In this document: positions 42,150 through 52,609 of the stretch, one piece after another | Numbering within the stretch: the stretch's first letter is position 1 | How the letters are laid out: every line of letters begins with the position of its first letter | DNA from: Kosakonia oryziphila | Lineage (GTDB): Bacteria; Pseudomonadota; Gammaproteobacteria; Enterobacterales; Enterobacteriaceae | Reading direction: 5' to 3' | Length of the DNA stretch: 64,000 bases | Assembly (NCBI RefSeq): GCF_900094795.1 | Contig: NZ_FMBC01000018.1 | Coordinates: forward strand, 24,999-88,998 | The notes under the pieces: model-generated | Databases searched by the model: none | What the model was told of the DNA's origin: nothing | What the model saw: only the letters and a program-made list of their open reading frames with translations | Program-made: the position numbers and the translations under genes

Positions 42150-44597
42150 TCAGGCCGCTTCCGGTTTGCGCAGCTTTTCCGGCGCGTTGATCACCGGCTG
42201 AGTCGCTAGCGCCTCTGGCGCAAAGTCATCAACGTTGATGCTACGCAGACGGCTGACTTCCGCTTTGCTCAACAGCGCTGCTTCTTCTGCTGTGATCAAT
42301 CCGCTTGTCAGCGCCTGCTGGGCGAGATCATTCAGACGGGTAAACGGCAGGTTTTTGCCCAGCGCTTTACAGATGCGTTGGTGAACAGGATCGGCCGCCA
42401 TTACATCGACCAGCGCCTCTTCCAGCAGGCCCACCGGGTTATGCTCGCTCGGCGCCAGATACTGGCCGCGCCCGATGCGGGAGCGGGTGGCGCTCGGCGT
42501 TTGCAGGATCTTCGCCACTTTGTGGTCCAGCTTGTCTGACGGCGCGCGGTAATGGCGACCGGTCGGGAAAATCACCAGGTTTAATGCGCCCGCAACGAAG
42601 CGGTTCGGGAAGTTCTCCAGCAGATCGCACATCGCTTGCTCCGCCTGATACAGCGCATCCTGCACGCTCCAGTGTACCAGTGGCAGATCCGCTTCCTGGC
42701 GGCCTTCATCCTCATAACGTTTTAGCGCGGCAGAAGCGAGGAACAACTGACTGAGAATATCTCCCAGACGGGCGGAGATACGCTCGCGGCGTTTCAGGCT
42801 GCCGCCCAGCACCGCCATTGAGACATCAGACAGCAGTGCAAGGTTGGCGCTCAGGCGGTTCAGATGCTGATAATAACGTTTGGTGGCATCGTGGGTTGGC
42901 GTGGCGCTGGTTAAACCGCGCGTCAGGCCAAGCCACAGGCTGCGCATTTTATTACTGCCCACATGGCCGATATGTTTAAACAGCAGTTTATCGAAAGCGT
43001 CCACATCATTATTCTGTGCGGCGGCCATCTCTTCCAGAACATATGGATGGCAGCGGATCGCGCCCTGGCCGAAGATCATCATGCTACGGGTCAGGATGTT
43101 CGCGCCTTCCACGGTAATGGCAATCGGCGCGCCCTGGTAGGCACGAGCCAGGAAATTGCCTTCGCCGAGCATAATGCCTTTACCGCCAGCAATATCCATT
43201 GCATCAATGATGGATTGTTGGCCCCGATGGGTGCAGTGATATTTGACGATAGCGGAAAGCACCGCCGGTTTTTCTCCGAGCATAATGCCGTAGGTGATAA
43301 GCGAGGCTGCCGCATCCATCACGTAAGCGTTGCCGCCGATACGCGCCAGCGGCTCTTCGATACCTTCCATTTTGCCGATTGGCACTTTGAACTGGCGGCG
43401 AATGTGGGCGTAAGCGCCAATCCCCATGGCGACAGATTTCAGGCCGCCGGTGGAGTTAGACGGCAGAGTAATACCGCGACCGACCGACAAACATTCCACC
43501 AGCATACGCCAGCCCTGACCGGCCATTTTTGGCCCGCCAATAATGTAATCAATCGGTACAAAAACATCGTCGCCGCGAGTTGGCCCGTTCTGGAACGGAA
43601 CGTTCAGCGGGAAGTGACGACGACCAATTTCCACGCCCGGCGTTGATGTCGGGATCAGCGCACAGGTGATACCCAACTCTTCTTCGCCGCCGAGCAGTTT
43701 TTCCGGATCCGAAAGTTTAAAGGCCAGGCCGAGTACGGTGGCAATCGGCGCAAGGGTGATATAGCGTTTATTCCAGCTCAGGCGCATGCCGAGCACCTGC
43801 TCGCCCTGCCATTCGCCCATGCAGACCACGCCGGTATCGGGGATAGCGCCCGCATCGGAACCTGCTTCCGGGCTGGTCAGCGCAAAGCAGGGGATCTCCA
43901 GGCCACGCGCCAGGCGCGGCAGATAATGATTTTTTTGCTCTTCCGTACCGTAGTGTTGCAGTAGTTCGCCTGGGCCTAAAGAGTTCGGCACGCCGACAGT
44001 GATGGCAAGAATACCTGAAACGCCGGAGAGTTTTTGCAACACGCGGGACTGCGCATAAGCAGAGAATTCCAGCCCGCCGTACTCTTTTTTGATGATCATC
44101 GCGAAGAAGCGGTGCTCTTTTAAGAACGCCCACAGCTCTGGTGGCAGATCGGCCATTTCATGGGTGATCTGAAAATCGTTCGCCATGCGGCAGGCTTCTT
44201 CCACCGGGTCGTCGATAAAGGCTTGTTCTTCAGCGGTCAGGCGCGGCTGCGGATAGTTGTGCAGCTTTTTCCAGTCCGGGTTACCGCGAAACAGATCGCC
44301 TTCCCACCAGGTCGTACCTGCGTCGATCGCTTCTTTTTCGGTACGCGACATCGGCGGCATCACTTTGCGAAAACCGCGAAATACTGGGGCGGAAATCAGT
44401 GCCTTACGCATCGGCGGCAGGTTGAACGGCACCAGAATGATCGCCAGCGGCAGCAGCACCCAGATAGACCACAGCCCCATAACGCCCAGCGCGGCAGTCC
44501 ACACCAGTAAAATCACGCTGCTCAAGAGCAGATTAACCCGGTGATAAAACAGCACACCGAGGAGAACGACCGTTGCGATAAGGCTCAAAATCATCAT
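42150..44597 (-). CDS. fadE: Acyl-CoA dehydrogenase FadE
   Basis: First step of aerobic fatty-acid beta-oxidation. The 815-residue protein (814 in E. coli) has N-terminal membrane helices ([21 protein letters not shown] to about residue 60). The acyl-CoA dehydrogenase fold follows with [18 protein letters not shown] and [15 protein letters not shown], then the extra C-terminal domain typical of FadE. I chose the ATG at 44597 (GGGAGC upstream). An open frame extends 26 codons further, across the FadR box, and is not conserved. Transcription is probably repressed by FadR through the box at 44622-44632. Confidence 0.97.
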   Translation of the reverse strand: MMILSLIATVVLLGVLFYHRVNLLLSSVILLVWTAALGVMGLWSIWVLLPLAIILVPFNLPPMRKALISAPVFRGFRKVMPPMSRTEKEAIDAGTTWWEGDLFRGNPDWKKLHNYPQPRLTAEEQAFIDDPVEEACRMANDFQITHEMADLPPELWAFLKEHRFFAMIIKKEYGGLEFSAYAQSRVLQKLSGVSGILAITVGVPNSLGPGELLQHYGTEEQKNHYLPRLARGLEIPCFALTSPEAGSDAGAIPDTGVVCMGEWQGEQVLGMRLSWNKRYITLAPIATVLGLAFKLSDPEKLLGGEEELGITCALIPTSTPGVEIGRRHFPLNVPFQNGPTRGDDVFVPIDYIIGGPKMAGQGWRMLVECLSVGRGITLPSNSTGGLKSVAMGIGAYAHIRRQFKVPIGKMEGIEEPLARIGGNAYVMDAAASLITYGIMLGEKPAVLSAIVKYHCTHRGQQSIIDAMDIAGGKGIMLGEGNFLARAYQGAPIAITVEGANILTRSMMIFGQGAIRCHPYVLEEMAAAQNNDVDAFDKLLFKHIGHVGSNKMRSLWLGLTRGLTSATPTHDATKRYYQHLNRLSANLALLSDVSMAVLGGSLKRRERISARLGDILSQLFLASAALKRYEDEGRQEADLPLVHWSVQDALYQAEQAMCDLLENFPNRFVAGALNLVIFPTGRHYRAPSDKLDHKVAKILQTPSATRSRIGRGQYLAPSEHNPVGLLEEALVDVMAADPVHQRICKALGKNLPFTRLNDLAQQALTSGLITAEEAALLSKAEVSRLRSINVDDFAPEALATQPVINAPEKLRKPEAA

Positions 44598-44621
44598 AGA
44601 AAAAGCTCCCTGTCTTGTAGG

Positions 44622-44632
44622 AGGTCTGACCA
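44622..44632 (-). promoter_or_regulatory. FadR operator of fadE
   Basis: aggtctgacca reads TGGTCAGACCT on the minus strand, the core of the FadR consensus (TGGTCNGACCT). It lies 25 bases before the fadE ATG, as expected for a repressor site in the leader. Long-chain acyl-CoA would release FadR. Confidence 0.88.
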
Positions 44633-44832
44633 CTTGTGATGTTATGGTTGTAGTGGATGAGATTTCTTTTAGCAATGTGTTTACAAAATAATTACAACCT
44701 GGTTCACATTGTTGGGGGGTTTTTGCGCACGGAAAACGAAAACGCGAAGGTGCTGTGGCTTTAGCTTCTCGCTCCGGATCCTATCCGGTACACTGCGCAA
44801 TGTTATTTACATCTATGCTGAAGGATATCCTC

Positions 44833-45414
44833 ATGTACCAGGATCTGATTCGTAACGAACTGAACGAAGCGGCGGAAACGCTGGCGAATTTCTTGAAAGA
44901 TGAAGCCAATATTCACGCGATTCAGCGCGCGGCGGTGCTGTTGGCGGACAGTTTCAAAGCGGGTGGTAAAGTGTTGTCCTGCGGTAACGGCGGTTCTCAC
45001 TGCGATGCTATGCATTTTGCGGAAGAGTTAACCGGTCGCTACCGTGAAAACCGTCCTGGCTATCCGGCGATTGCTATCTCCGACGTCAGCCATCTCTCCT
45101 GTGTGAGCAACGACTTCGGTTACGACTATGTCTTCTCCCGCTATGTGGAAGCCGTGGGTCGTGAAGGCGACGTGCTGCTGGGTATTTCCACTTCCGGCAA
45201 CTCCGGCAACGTGATCAAAGCGGTGGCGGCAGCGCGTGAGAAGGGGATGAAAGTTATCACCCTGACCGGTAAAGATGGCGGCAAGATGGCGGGTACAGCG
45301 GATGTTGAAATTCGTGTGCCGCATTTCGGTTATGCTGATCGTATTCAGGAGATCCATATCAAAGTGATTCATATCCTGATTCAGTTGATCGAAAAAGAGA
45401 TGGTTAAGGCGTAG
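44833..45414 (+). CDS. gmhA: Sedoheptulose 7-phosphate isomerase GmhA
   Basis: First enzyme of heptose synthesis for the LPS core. The 193-residue SIS-domain protein has [27 protein letters not shown], the SIS phosphate loop [14 protein letters not shown] and the C-terminal [16 protein letters not shown] chose the ATG at 44833 ([17 protein letters not shown]), the family start with AAGGA upstream; the open frame extends 26 codons into the promoter region. It is divergent from fadE. Confidence 0.97.
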   Translation: MYQDLIRNELNEAAETLANFLKDEANIHAIQRAAVLLADSFKAGGKVLSCGNGGSHCDAMHFAEELTGRYRENRPGYPAIAISDVSHLSCVSNDFGYDYVFSRYVEAVGREGDVLLGISTSGNSGNVIKAVAAAREKGMKVITLTGKDGGKMAGTADVEIRVPHFGYADRIQEIHIKVIHILIQLIEKEMVKA

Positions 45415-45537
45415 GGAAGGCTATTTTATTTGCCATCTTGAACCTGGGCAGTGCTCAAAATCCTCACGTACTCCGTGTACGCTCCGGTTTTTCCGCGCTG
45501 CCCGTGTTCAAACTGGCTGCAACAATTACGCCTTCCC
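45414..45537. repeat. Nested inverted repeat between gmhA and yafJ
   Basis: An outer 8-bp pair, gggaaggc (45414-45421)/gccttccc (45530-45537), surrounds a longer hairpin. In it ttgaac-ct-gggcag (45438-45451) pairs with ctgccc-gt-gttcaa (45498-45511), and the inner core contains cgtac/gtacg. No reading frame uses it convincingly. It looks like a dispersed intergenic palindrome or an attenuator between the two genes. Confidence 0.7.
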
Positions 45538-45564
45538 GGAATTAAGGCGTTTTTGGGGGTGAGT

Positions 45565-46332
45565 ATGTGCGAACTGCTCGGTATGAGCGCCAATGTGCCG
45601 ACCGATATCTGTTTTAGTTTTACCGGCCTTGTCCAGCGCGGTGGTGGAACCGGGCCGCATAAAGACGGCTGGGGCATCACTTTTTATGAAGGCAAGGGCT
45701 GTCGCACGTTCAAAGATCCGCAACCGAGTTTTAACTCCCCGATCGCGAAGCTGGTGCAGGACTATCCGATCAAGTCTCGCTCGGTGGTTGCGCATATTCG
45801 CCAGGCTAACCGTGGCGAAGTGGCGCTGGAAAATACCCATCCATTCACCCGTGAGCTATGGGGACGCAACTGGACTTACGCACACAACGGTCAGTTGAAT
45901 GGCTATAAATCGCTGGAGACTGGCAATTTTCGCCCAATTGGCGAAACCGACAGTGAAAAAGCGTTCTGCTGGTTGCTGCATAAGCTTACGGAACGTTATC
46001 CGCGTACGCCGGGCAATATGACAGCGGTGTTTAAGTACATTGCCTCGCTGGCAACGCAACTGCGAGAGAAGGGCGTTTTCAACATGTTGTTATCGGACGG
46101 GCGCTATGTGATGGCGTTCTGCTCGACGAATCTGTTCTGGATCACCCGGCGTGCGCCGTTTGGTGTGGCGAAACTGCTGGATCAGGATGTTGAAATTGAT
46201 TTTCAGCGGGAAACCACACCGAACGATGTGGTTACCGTGATTGCCACCCAGCCGTTAACCGGCAACGAAACCTGGCAAAAGATTATGCCAGGTGAGTGGG
46301 CGTTATTTTGTCTGGGGGAGCGCGTAGTTTGA
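45565..46332 (+). CDS. yafJ: Class II glutamine amidotransferase YafJ
   Basis: A 255-residue stand-alone Ntn glutaminase domain. The nucleophile is Cys2 (MCELLGMSA), exposed after removal of Met1, and the family motifs [23 protein letters not shown] and AHNGQL follow. I chose the ATG at 45565 because the nucleophile must be N-terminal; upstream codons run through the intergenic hairpin. No acceptor domain is attached, so the partner or product is unknown. Its last 30 bases overlap the 3' end of the convergent dpaA. Confidence 0.94.
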   Translation: MCELLGMSANVPTDICFSFTGLVQRGGGTGPHKDGWGITFYEGKGCRTFKDPQPSFNSPIAKLVQDYPIKSRSVVAHIRQANRGEVALENTHPFTRELWGRNWTYAHNGQLNGYKSLETGNFRPIGETDSEKAFCWLLHKLTERYPRTPGNMTAVFKYIASLATQLREKGVFNMLLSDGRYVMAFCSTNLFWITRRAPFGVAKLLDQDVEIDFQRETTPNDVVTVIATQPLTGNETWQKIMPGEWALFCLGERVV

Positions 46333-47040
46333 CGCCAACTGTGGCTGAACTGTGGTGTTCAGCGGCTTGTTGACGACATAGCGACCATCCACAACCGAGA
46401 CAACTGGCGGCTCGTGGGTGGCGGCAAAATAGTCATAACCCGGCTTCAGTTGTTTCCAGAAATCCGCGTAGGTCGAATATTTGTGACGCTGCATATTGGC
46501 GTCGGTCATGCGGAACGGATAGATGCTCAGTTGCACGTCCGGCTGCCCAAAAACCAGCGCGGCGGTCACAAACTGGAAGATCTCATCAATGTTCGAATCC
46601 GTCATGGCATAGCAGCCAATCGAGACGCAGGCGCCGTGGATCATCAGGTACTTGCCTTCATAGCCGTGGGTGCGGTCATAGGCATTCGGGAAACCGATGT
46701 TGATCGCTTTGTAGAAGCGGCTGTCCGGCTTCAACTGATTACGCTGAATGGAGTAAAACCCTTCCGGGCTTTTAAAATCGCCCTGGCGCTGTTTCGGGCC
46801 AAGGCCGCCGGAATAATTGCAGATTTTATAGCTGTCGAGCAGTTGGTATTGCTCGCCCATTTTGACGTAGAGATCAAGGGTGCGCTCTTCTTTGAAGATT
46901 TGGATATAAACCGGCGACCCCATTAACTGCTGCTTATATTCTTTGCTTACCGGCGTAACCGAACTGTTGCTGCTCATTAAGCCAGCGAACGAGACGCACG
47001 GGATCAGAAGCATCGCAATAAACAATGCGATTTTGCGCAT
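46303..47040 (-). CDS. dpaA: Murein L,D-transpeptidase-family protein DpaA (YafK/LdtF)
   Basis: YkuD-fold periplasmic enzyme. E. coli YafK (LdtF, DpaA) detaches Braun lipoprotein from peptidoglycan. The 245-residue product has a signal peptide, [19 protein letters not shown], and the YkuD catalytic motif with H in [14 protein letters not shown] and the cysteine in SIGCY. I chose the ATG at 47040 for the signal peptide; the frame extends 20 codons upstream without homology. It is convergent with yafJ, and the two overlap by 30 bases. Confidence 0.94.
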   Translation of the reverse strand: MRKIALFIAMLLIPCVSFAGLMSSNSSVTPVSKEYKQQLMGSPVYIQIFKEERTLDLYVKMGEQYQLLDSYKICNYSGGLGPKQRQGDFKSPEGFYSIQRNQLKPDSRFYKAINIGFPNAYDRTHGYEGKYLMIHGACVSIGCYAMTDSNIDEIFQFVTAALVFGQPDVQLSIYPFRMTDANMQRHKYSTYADFWKQLKPGYDYFAATHEPPVVSVVDGRYVVNKPLNTTVQPQLASNYALPQTK

Positions 47041-47393
47041 ACAACTTGTTTCCTTGATAAAGCGAATACCACATTGCCAGGACGGCAAAAAGATGCCCAA
47101 AATTCAGACTAATCTGTTTCGGAGCGCCCACATTAGCATTACGGCATTTTTTCGCAAGCCAGAATAGAGTTCATCTTCCACGCTTCATCTTTTTTTGGCG
47201 ATATTTTCGCCATCGCGAAAATTATGTTCTGTTTTGCGTTTCAAGCACCTGGCCGTTTAGCCGGTGCTTATTATGAAACTAAAACGGCAGAAGTAACCAT
47301 TAAATTACCCTCTTTTCGGCAGTTTTACGTACTGTCTTCTCATTTCACTGGAATATGCTGTATACTTATCCAGTGTTCTGTGAGGGCGTACAC
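47041..47393. other. dpaA-dinB divergent gap
   Basis: These 353 bases hold promoters for dpaA (leftward) and dinB (rightward) and the LexA box. In E. coli K-12 this interval carries dinJ-yafQ, yafL, yafM and flagellar remnants; none is seen here. I see no gene. Confidence 0.6.
47356..47375 (+). promoter_or_regulatory. LexA box of dinB
   Basis: tgctgtatacttatccagtg fits the SOS consensus CTG-N10-CAG, with an AT-rich centre. It ends 19 bases before the dinB ATG, so dinB should be SOS-induced. Confidence 0.9.
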
Positions 47394-48449
47394 ATGCGCA
47401 AAATCATACATGTCGATATGGATTGCTTTTTCGCGGCGGTTGAGATGCGCGATAACCCCGCCCTGCGAGACATCCCCATTGCCATCGGCGGCAGCCGGGT
47501 TAAGCGCGGCGTTATCAGCACTGCCAATTATCCGGCGCGTAAATTTGGCGTGCGCAGCGCAATGCCCACGGCAATGGCGCTGAAACTTTGTCCTCACCTC
47601 ACTCTACTGCCCGGCCGCTTTGATGCTTATAAAGAAGCGTCAAATCAGATCCGCGATATTTTTTCCCGCTACACGACGTTATTTGAACCGCTTTCGCTGG
47701 ATGAAGCCTATCTGGATGTCACTGGCAGCCCGCACTGCCACGGCTCAGCGACGCTGATGGCGCAGGAGATCCGCCAGACTATTTTTAATGAAACACAACT
47801 GACGGCTTCGGCAGGCGTGGCACCGGTGAAGTTTCTCGCCAAAATTGCCTCCGATCTCAATAAACCCAACGGTCAGTATGTGATCACGCCAGCGGAGGTT
47901 CCGCAATTTCTCCGCACGCTGCCGCTAAGTAAGATCCCAGGCGTCGGTAAAGTGTCGGCGGCAAAGCTGGAGACGCTGGGGCTGCGCACCTGTGAAGACG
48001 TGCAGCGCAGCGACCTGGCGATGTTGCTTAAACGCTTTGGTAAATTTGGCCGTATTTTGTGGGAGCGTAGCCAGGGCATTGATGAGCGGGAAATCAGTAG
48101 CGAGCGGTTACGTAAATCTGTCGGCGTGGAGCGTACGCTGGCAGACGATATTCACCACTGGGAAGAGTGCGAAGCGATTATTGAGCATTTATACCCGGAG
48201 CTGGAGCGACGGCTGGCAAAAGTGAAGCCGGATTTGCTGATTGCCCGCCAGGGCGTAAAGCTGAAGTTTAATGATTTTCAGCTCACTACCCATGAACATG
48301 TCTGGCCGCGCCTAAATAAAGAGGATCTGCTGGCAACGGCGCGAAAAACGTGGAATGAGCGTCGCGGCGGGCGCGGCGTACGGCTGGTAGGGCTGCATGT
48401 GACGTTGCTGGATCCGCAACTGGAGCGGCAACTGGTGCTGGGGTTATAA
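47394..48449 (+). CDS. dinB: DNA polymerase IV DinB
   Basis: Y-family translesion polymerase of 351 residues, the same length as in E. coli. Metal ligands are D8 ([12 protein letters not shown]) and D103-E104 ([10 protein letters not shown]). The helix-hairpin-helix [16 protein letters not shown] follows, then the little-finger domain with RKSVGVERT. The C-terminal QLVLGL is the beta-clamp binding motif. I chose the ATG at 47394 because the longer frame runs through the LexA box. In E. coli dinB leads an operon with yafN-yafO-yafP; here pepD follows immediately on the other strand. Confidence 0.98.
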   Translation: MRKIIHVDMDCFFAAVEMRDNPALRDIPIAIGGSRVKRGVISTANYPARKFGVRSAMPTAMALKLCPHLTLLPGRFDAYKEASNQIRDIFSRYTTLFEPLSLDEAYLDVTGSPHCHGSATLMAQEIRQTIFNETQLTASAGVAPVKFLAKIASDLNKPNGQYVITPAEVPQFLRTLPLSKIPGVGKVSAAKLETLGLRTCEDVQRSDLAMLLKRFGKFGRILWERSQGIDEREISSERLRKSVGVERTLADDIHHWEECEAIIEHLYPELERRLAKVKPDLLIARQGVKLKFNDFQLTTHEHVWPRLNKEDLLATARKTWNERRGGRGVRLVGLHVTLLDPQLERQLVLGL

Positions 48450-48484
48450 GTAAATGCCCGCGCCGGGTGGCGCGGACAGTGGGC

Positions 48485-49942
48485 TTATTTCGCCGGAATA
48501 GCTTTCAGTAGCTCGGTCAGCAGCGTCCAGTAGTGGCCCACGCTTTCGATATGCACTTGCTCATCCGGAGAGTGCGGGCCAGTAATGGTCGGCCCAATGG
48601 AGACCATGTCCATGTTCGGGTACGGTTTTTTGAACAGACCGCACTCCAGGCCTGCGTGGATCACCTGAATGTTCGGCGTTTTGTTGAACAAACGCTGATA
48701 AGTCTCACGCACCAGCGCCATTACCGGCGAATGCGCATCCGGCTGCCAGCCCGGGTAGCCGCCTTTCGGCGCAGTTTTCGCGCCAGCCAGCGCGCCCAGC
48801 GATTCCAGCATGCTCACCACGTAATCTTTACCACTATCGACCAGCGAACGGATCAGGCAGATGATTTCTGCGCTGTCGTCCTGTAGGGTAACCACGCCGA
48901 CGTTCAGCGAGGTTTCAACCACACCTTTTGCTACGTCTGAGTTACGAATGACGCCGTTTGGCGTGGCATTCAGCAGGCGAACAAATGTATCGCGGGAAGC
49001 GGTGGTCAGCGCGGCTTTGTCGCTGCTTGCGCTTTCCAGCAGCACCACCAGGTTCTTCTCTTTCATCTCCAGCTCGTTTTTCAGGATTGCCTGGTACGTG
49101 TTGGCCAGTGTTTTGAGCTGCGCGGCATTAGCGGCCGGAACAGCAACGACGGCAATCGCTTCGCGCGGGATTGCGTTGCGCAGGGTGCCGCCGGTGAAGT
49201 CGAGCAGGCGCAGATCCAGTTCCGCCGCGTGTCCGGCAAGGAAGCGCGCCAGCAGTTTGTTGGCATTGCCCAGACCGACATGAATTTCCGCGCCGGAGTG
49301 GCCGCCTTTCAGGCCTTTCAGCGTCAGTTTGAAGGTTTCATAACCGGCCGGTACGGCTTCGCGGGTCAGCGGCAGGGTGGTGATAAAATCTATTCCGCCC
49401 GCACAGCCCATGTAGATTTCACCCTCTTCTTCAGAGTCGGTGTTAATCAGAATGTCAGCCTGCAACCAGTTGGCCTGCAAACCAAACGCGCCGTCCATAC
49501 CCGCTTCTTCAGTCATGGTCAGCAACACTTCCAGCGGGCCGTGTTGTACTGTGGAATCGGCCAGCACGGCCAGCGCAGAGGCCATACCGATGCCGTTATC
49601 CGCGCCGAGCGTGGTGCCGCGCGCTTTAACCCATTCTCCATCGACATACGGGCGAATCGGATCGGTGGTGAAGTCATGAACGGTGTCGTTATTTTTCTGC
49701 GGCACCATGTCCAGGTGTGCCTGCAATACGACCGGTTTGCGATTTTCCATGCCGACAGTGGCCGGTTTGCGGATCAGAATGTTGCCCACCTGGTCGCGCT
49801 CTGCGTGGAGACCTTTTCCCTTCGCCCAGCCCATAATGTGTTCGGCGAGTTGTTCTTCATGATAGGACGGGTGCGGAATAGAACAGATTTTGGCAAAAAT
49901 ATCCCACAGCGGTTGTGGCGATAGTTGAGACAGTTCAGACAC
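48485..49942 (-). CDS. pepD: Cytosol non-specific dipeptidase PepD (aminoacyl-histidine dipeptidase)
   Basis: M20-family zinc dipeptidase of 485 residues that cleaves Xaa-His and other dipeptides. Metal-binding motifs are QAHLDMVPQKN, TLGADNGIGMA, TMTEEAGMDG and NTDSEEEGEI, and the late HAGLECGLF. Length equals that of E. coli PepD. It is convergent with dinB (35-base gap) and divergent from gpt (260 bases). Confidence 0.97.
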   Translation of the reverse strand: MSELSQLSPQPLWDIFAKICSIPHPSYHEEQLAEHIMGWAKGKGLHAERDQVGNILIRKPATVGMENRKPVVLQAHLDMVPQKNNDTVHDFTTDPIRPYVDGEWVKARGTTLGADNGIGMASALAVLADSTVQHGPLEVLLTMTEEAGMDGAFGLQANWLQADILINTDSEEEGEIYMGCAGGIDFITTLPLTREAVPAGYETFKLTLKGLKGGHSGAEIHVGLGNANKLLARFLAGHAAELDLRLLDFTGGTLRNAIPREAIAVVAVPAANAAQLKTLANTYQAILKNELEMKEKNLVVLLESASSDKAALTTASRDTFVRLLNATPNGVIRNSDVAKGVVETSLNVGVVTLQDDSAEIICLIRSLVDSGKDYVVSMLESLGALAGAKTAPKGGYPGWQPDAHSPVMALVRETYQRLFNKTPNIQVIHAGLECGLFKKPYPNMDMVSIGPTITGPHSPDEQVHIESVGHYWTLLTELLKAIPAK

Positions 49943-50202
49943 GATGAGTCTCCTTGCAAAGAGCCTGCGAAACTTACCTTGCAGGTCACAGGGTTAAATA
50001 AACGGGTATCGCAAGGGCACCTTGCGAGATGGCGTTGAGAATAACACTTTCTTGCCAGACTGCGAGCTTGTAAACATGGAAAAAGCGCCGCTAATGCCGG
50101 GTACTACTGGTTTTTAGTGCCGCAGATCTCTATAATCTCGCGCAACCTATTTTCCCCTGGAACACTTTTTAAGCCGTAAAAACACGGGCTGGGACACTTC
50201 AC

Positions 50203-50661
50203 ATGAGCGAAAAATACGTCGTCACCTGGGACATGTTGCAGATTCACGCACGCAAACTGGCCGCCCGACTGATGCCTTCAGAACAATGGAAAGGCATTAT
50301 CGCCGTAAGCCGCGGCGGTCTGGTACCGGGCGCATTACTGGCGCGTGAGTTGGGTATTCGTCATGTTGATACCGTTTGCATCTCCAGCTACGACCACGAT
50401 AACCAGCGCGAATTGAAAGTGCTGAAACGTGCGGAAGGCGATGGTGAAGGCTTTATCGTGATTGACGATTTGGTCGATACCGGAGGTACTGCGGTAGCGA
50501 TTCGTGAAATGTATCCGAAAGCGCACTTCGTCACCATTTTCGCGAAACCGGCAGGTCGCCCGCTGGTTGACGATTATGTTATTGATATCCCGCAGGATAC
50601 CTGGATTGAACAACCGTGGGATATGGGCGTGGTTTTCGTCCCGCCTATCAGTGGTCGCTAA
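50203..50661 (+). CDS. gpt: Xanthine-guanine phosphoribosyltransferase Gpt
   Basis: Purine salvage enzyme that makes GMP, XMP and IMP from the bases and PRPP. The 152-residue protein has the PRPP-binding motif [14 protein letters not shown] near residues 84-97 and matches E. coli Gpt in length. The loop [15 protein letters not shown] is conserved. It has its own terminator before frsA. Confidence 0.97.
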   Translation: MSEKYVVTWDMLQIHARKLAARLMPSEQWKGIIAVSRGGLVPGALLARELGIRHVDTVCISSYDHDNQRELKVLKRAEGDGEGFIVIDDLVDTGGTAVAIREMYPKAHFVTIFAKPAGRPLVDDYVIDIPQDTWIEQPWDMGVVFVPPISGR

Positions 50662-50681
50662 TTCCTCCCGCATATTCTGCT

Positions 50682-50715
50682 AACGCCCGGTTCTACCGGG
50701 CGTTGTTCTTTTTTT
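50682..50715 (+). terminator. Terminator after gpt
   Basis: A 9-bp stem, aacgcccgg/ccgggcgtt, with a 5-base loop is followed by gttcttttttt. Confidence 0.9.
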
Positions 50716-50768
50716 AGCGCCTTAGGTTACAATGGCCTCCAGTGAAAGATACATGGAGGCTGCGCGCG

Positions 50769-52013
50769 ATGTCACAAACCAATCTTAGCGAAACTCTGTT
50801 CAAACCCCGTTTCAAGCATCTGGAAACTTCAACGCTGGTACGTCGATTCAACGCTGGCACGCAGCAGCAAGTCTTATCAACGCTGGATGGTAAAAACGTC
50901 CCGCACTGGTATCGCATGCTCAACCGTTTAATGTGGATTTGGCGCGGTATTGATGCCCGCGAGATCCTCGAAGTGCAGTCGCGCATTGTGGTAAGCCAGG
51001 CCGAGCACACCGATCCGGAACTGTACGATACGGTGGTCGGTTACCGTAGCGGTAACTGGATCTACGAATGGTCCACGCAGGCTATGCTCTGGCAGCAAAA
51101 GGCGATGCAGGAGCAGGAAGCGGTGCAGAGCGGTCGCCACTGGCTGCATGCCTCCTGCCTGTACAGCCTGGCGGCTTATCCGCACATCAAAGGCGATGTG
51201 CTGGCCGAGCAGGCACAGGCGCTGGCGAATCGCGCCTATGAAGAGGCGGCACAGCGCCTGCCAGGGACGCTCAAGGAGATAGTGTTCAGCATTCCGGGCG
51301 GTTCGCCGGTGACCGGCTTTTTGCATATGCCGCCTGGTGATGGCCCTTTCCCGACTGTCTTAATGTGCGGTGGGCTGGATGGCCTGCAAATCGATTACTA
51401 CACCCTGTACGAGCGTTATTTCGCTCCACAAGGAATGGCGATGTTGACGCTGGATATGCCTTCTGTCGGCTTTTCGTCGAAATGGAAATTGACCCAGGAT
51501 TCGAGCCTGCTGCATCAGCACGTTTTGCAAGCGCTGCCGAATATTCCGTGGGTCGATCATACGCGGGTCGCGGCGTTTGGCTTCCGTTTTGGCGCAAACG
51601 TGGCGGTACGCCTGGCTTATCTGGAAGCGCCGCGCCTGAAAGCGGTGGCGTGTCTTGGGCCAATAGTGCATGCGTTGCTTAACCAGCCGCTACGCCAGGG
51701 GCAGGTGCCGGAAATGTATCTTGATGTCCTGGCCAGCCGCCTGGGTATGCATGATGCTTCCGATGAAGCGCTGCGCGTTGAGTTGAACCGTTACTCCCTG
51801 AAAACCCAGGGGCTGCTCGGACGACGTTGCCCAACGCCGATGCTTTCCGGTTTCTGGCAAAATGATCCATTCAGCCCGGAAGAGGAGTCGCATTTAATCA
51901 GTACGTCATCGAGTGAGGGTAAACTGTTTGAGATCCCCTTTAATCCGGTCTATCGCAATTTTGATAAGGCTCTGGAGCAAATAACCGGATGGATCAACCA
52001 TCATTTCCGTTAA
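50769..52013 (+). CDS. frsA: Esterase FrsA (fermentation/respiration switch protein)
   Basis: Alpha/beta-hydrolase-fold protein of 414 residues. In E. coli it was described as binding the unphosphorylated glucose-PTS protein IIAGlc and as an esterase. The family stretches [47 protein letters not shown] and [20 protein letters not shown] are clear; in the last, the nucleophile elbow reads GFRFGA without the usual serine, as in E. coli. I chose the ATG at 50769 ([17 protein letters not shown]) over a start 9 codons upstream. crl follows 57 bases later. Confidence 0.95.
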   Translation: MSQTNLSETLFKPRFKHLETSTLVRRFNAGTQQQVLSTLDGKNVPHWYRMLNRLMWIWRGIDAREILEVQSRIVVSQAEHTDPELYDTVVGYRSGNWIYEWSTQAMLWQQKAMQEQEAVQSGRHWLHASCLYSLAAYPHIKGDVLAEQAQALANRAYEEAAQRLPGTLKEIVFSIPGGSPVTGFLHMPPGDGPFPTVLMCGGLDGLQIDYYTLYERYFAPQGMAMLTLDMPSVGFSSKWKLTQDSSLLHQHVLQALPNIPWVDHTRVAAFGFRFGANVAVRLAYLEAPRLKAVACLGPIVHALLNQPLRQGQVPEMYLDVLASRLGMHDASDEALRVELNRYSLKTQGLLGRRCPTPMLSGFWQNDPFSPEEESHLISTSSSEGKLFEIPFNPVYRNFDKALEQITGWINHHFR

Positions 52014-52070
52014 TAGATTGATAAATTCTATTGATTTGGTAAAACAGTTGCTTCACAAAAGGAGATCGCA

Positions 52071-52469
52071 ATGACGTTACCGAGTGGACATCCGAAAAGC
52101 AGACTGGTCAAAAAATTTACTGCACTTGGGCCTTATATCCGCGAAGAGCAGTGCGAAGATAACCGCTTTTTCTTTGATTGCCTGGCTGTTTGCGTCAACG
52201 TAAAACCAGCGCCGGAGAAACGCGAGTTTTGGGGATGGTGGATGGAAATGGAAGCGCAGGATACACGTTTTACCTATCGTTATCAGTTTGGTCTGTTTGA
52301 TAAAGAAGGGCACTGGAAGCCGATGGCAATTAAAGACCAGGACGTGGTCGATCGCCTCGAGCAGACGCTACGTGATTTCCACGAACGGGCGCGTAAGATG
52401 CTGGCGTCCTTAGAACTGAAGCTGGAACCTGCCGATAATTTCAACGAATCGTTGAAACTCCCTGCGTAA
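52071..52469 (+). CDS. crl: Sigma factor-binding protein Crl
   Basis: Small protein that favours assembly of RNA polymerase with sigma S. The 132-residue product has the conserved stretches [43 protein letters not shown] and [19 protein letters not shown] precedes the ATG. The reading frame is intact, unlike in some laboratory E. coli strains where an IS interrupts crl. Confidence 0.97.
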   Translation: MTLPSGHPKSRLVKKFTALGPYIREEQCEDNRFFFDCLAVCVNVKPAPEKREFWGWWMEMEAQDTRFTYRYQFGLFDKEGHWKPMAIKDQDVVDRLEQTLRDFHERARKMLASLELKLEPADNFNESLKLPA

Positions 52470-52479
52470 ATCCCTCTGA

Positions 52480-52578
52480 ATAAAAAAAGGCCCGATCGTC
52501 TTTCACCTATCGGGCCTCTGGCACTAGCCAGCCTGTAACCTGAAGCAGGTTACAGAAATGCCCTCAGTTGAGGGCATT
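52480..52578 (-). terminator. Triple hairpin between crl and phoE, including phoE terminator
   Basis: Three stems lie in tandem: aggcccgat/atcgggcct (52489-52517), ctgtaacctg/caggttacag (52533-52555) and tgccctca/tgagggca (about 52559-52576). Read leftward, the first is followed by seven T and makes a good terminator for phoE. The others may assist or serve crl. Confidence 0.75.
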
Positions 52579-52609
52579 AATATAACGAGGGTGTTACGAG
52601 TTCAAAAAC

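Noticed and set aside
44598..44675. N-terminal extension of fadE
   Set aside because: It crosses the FadR operator and lacks a ribosome site; the family starts MMILS.
50928..51893. Leftward frames opposite frsA
   Set aside because: They overlap fully with frsA, which has intact family motifs.
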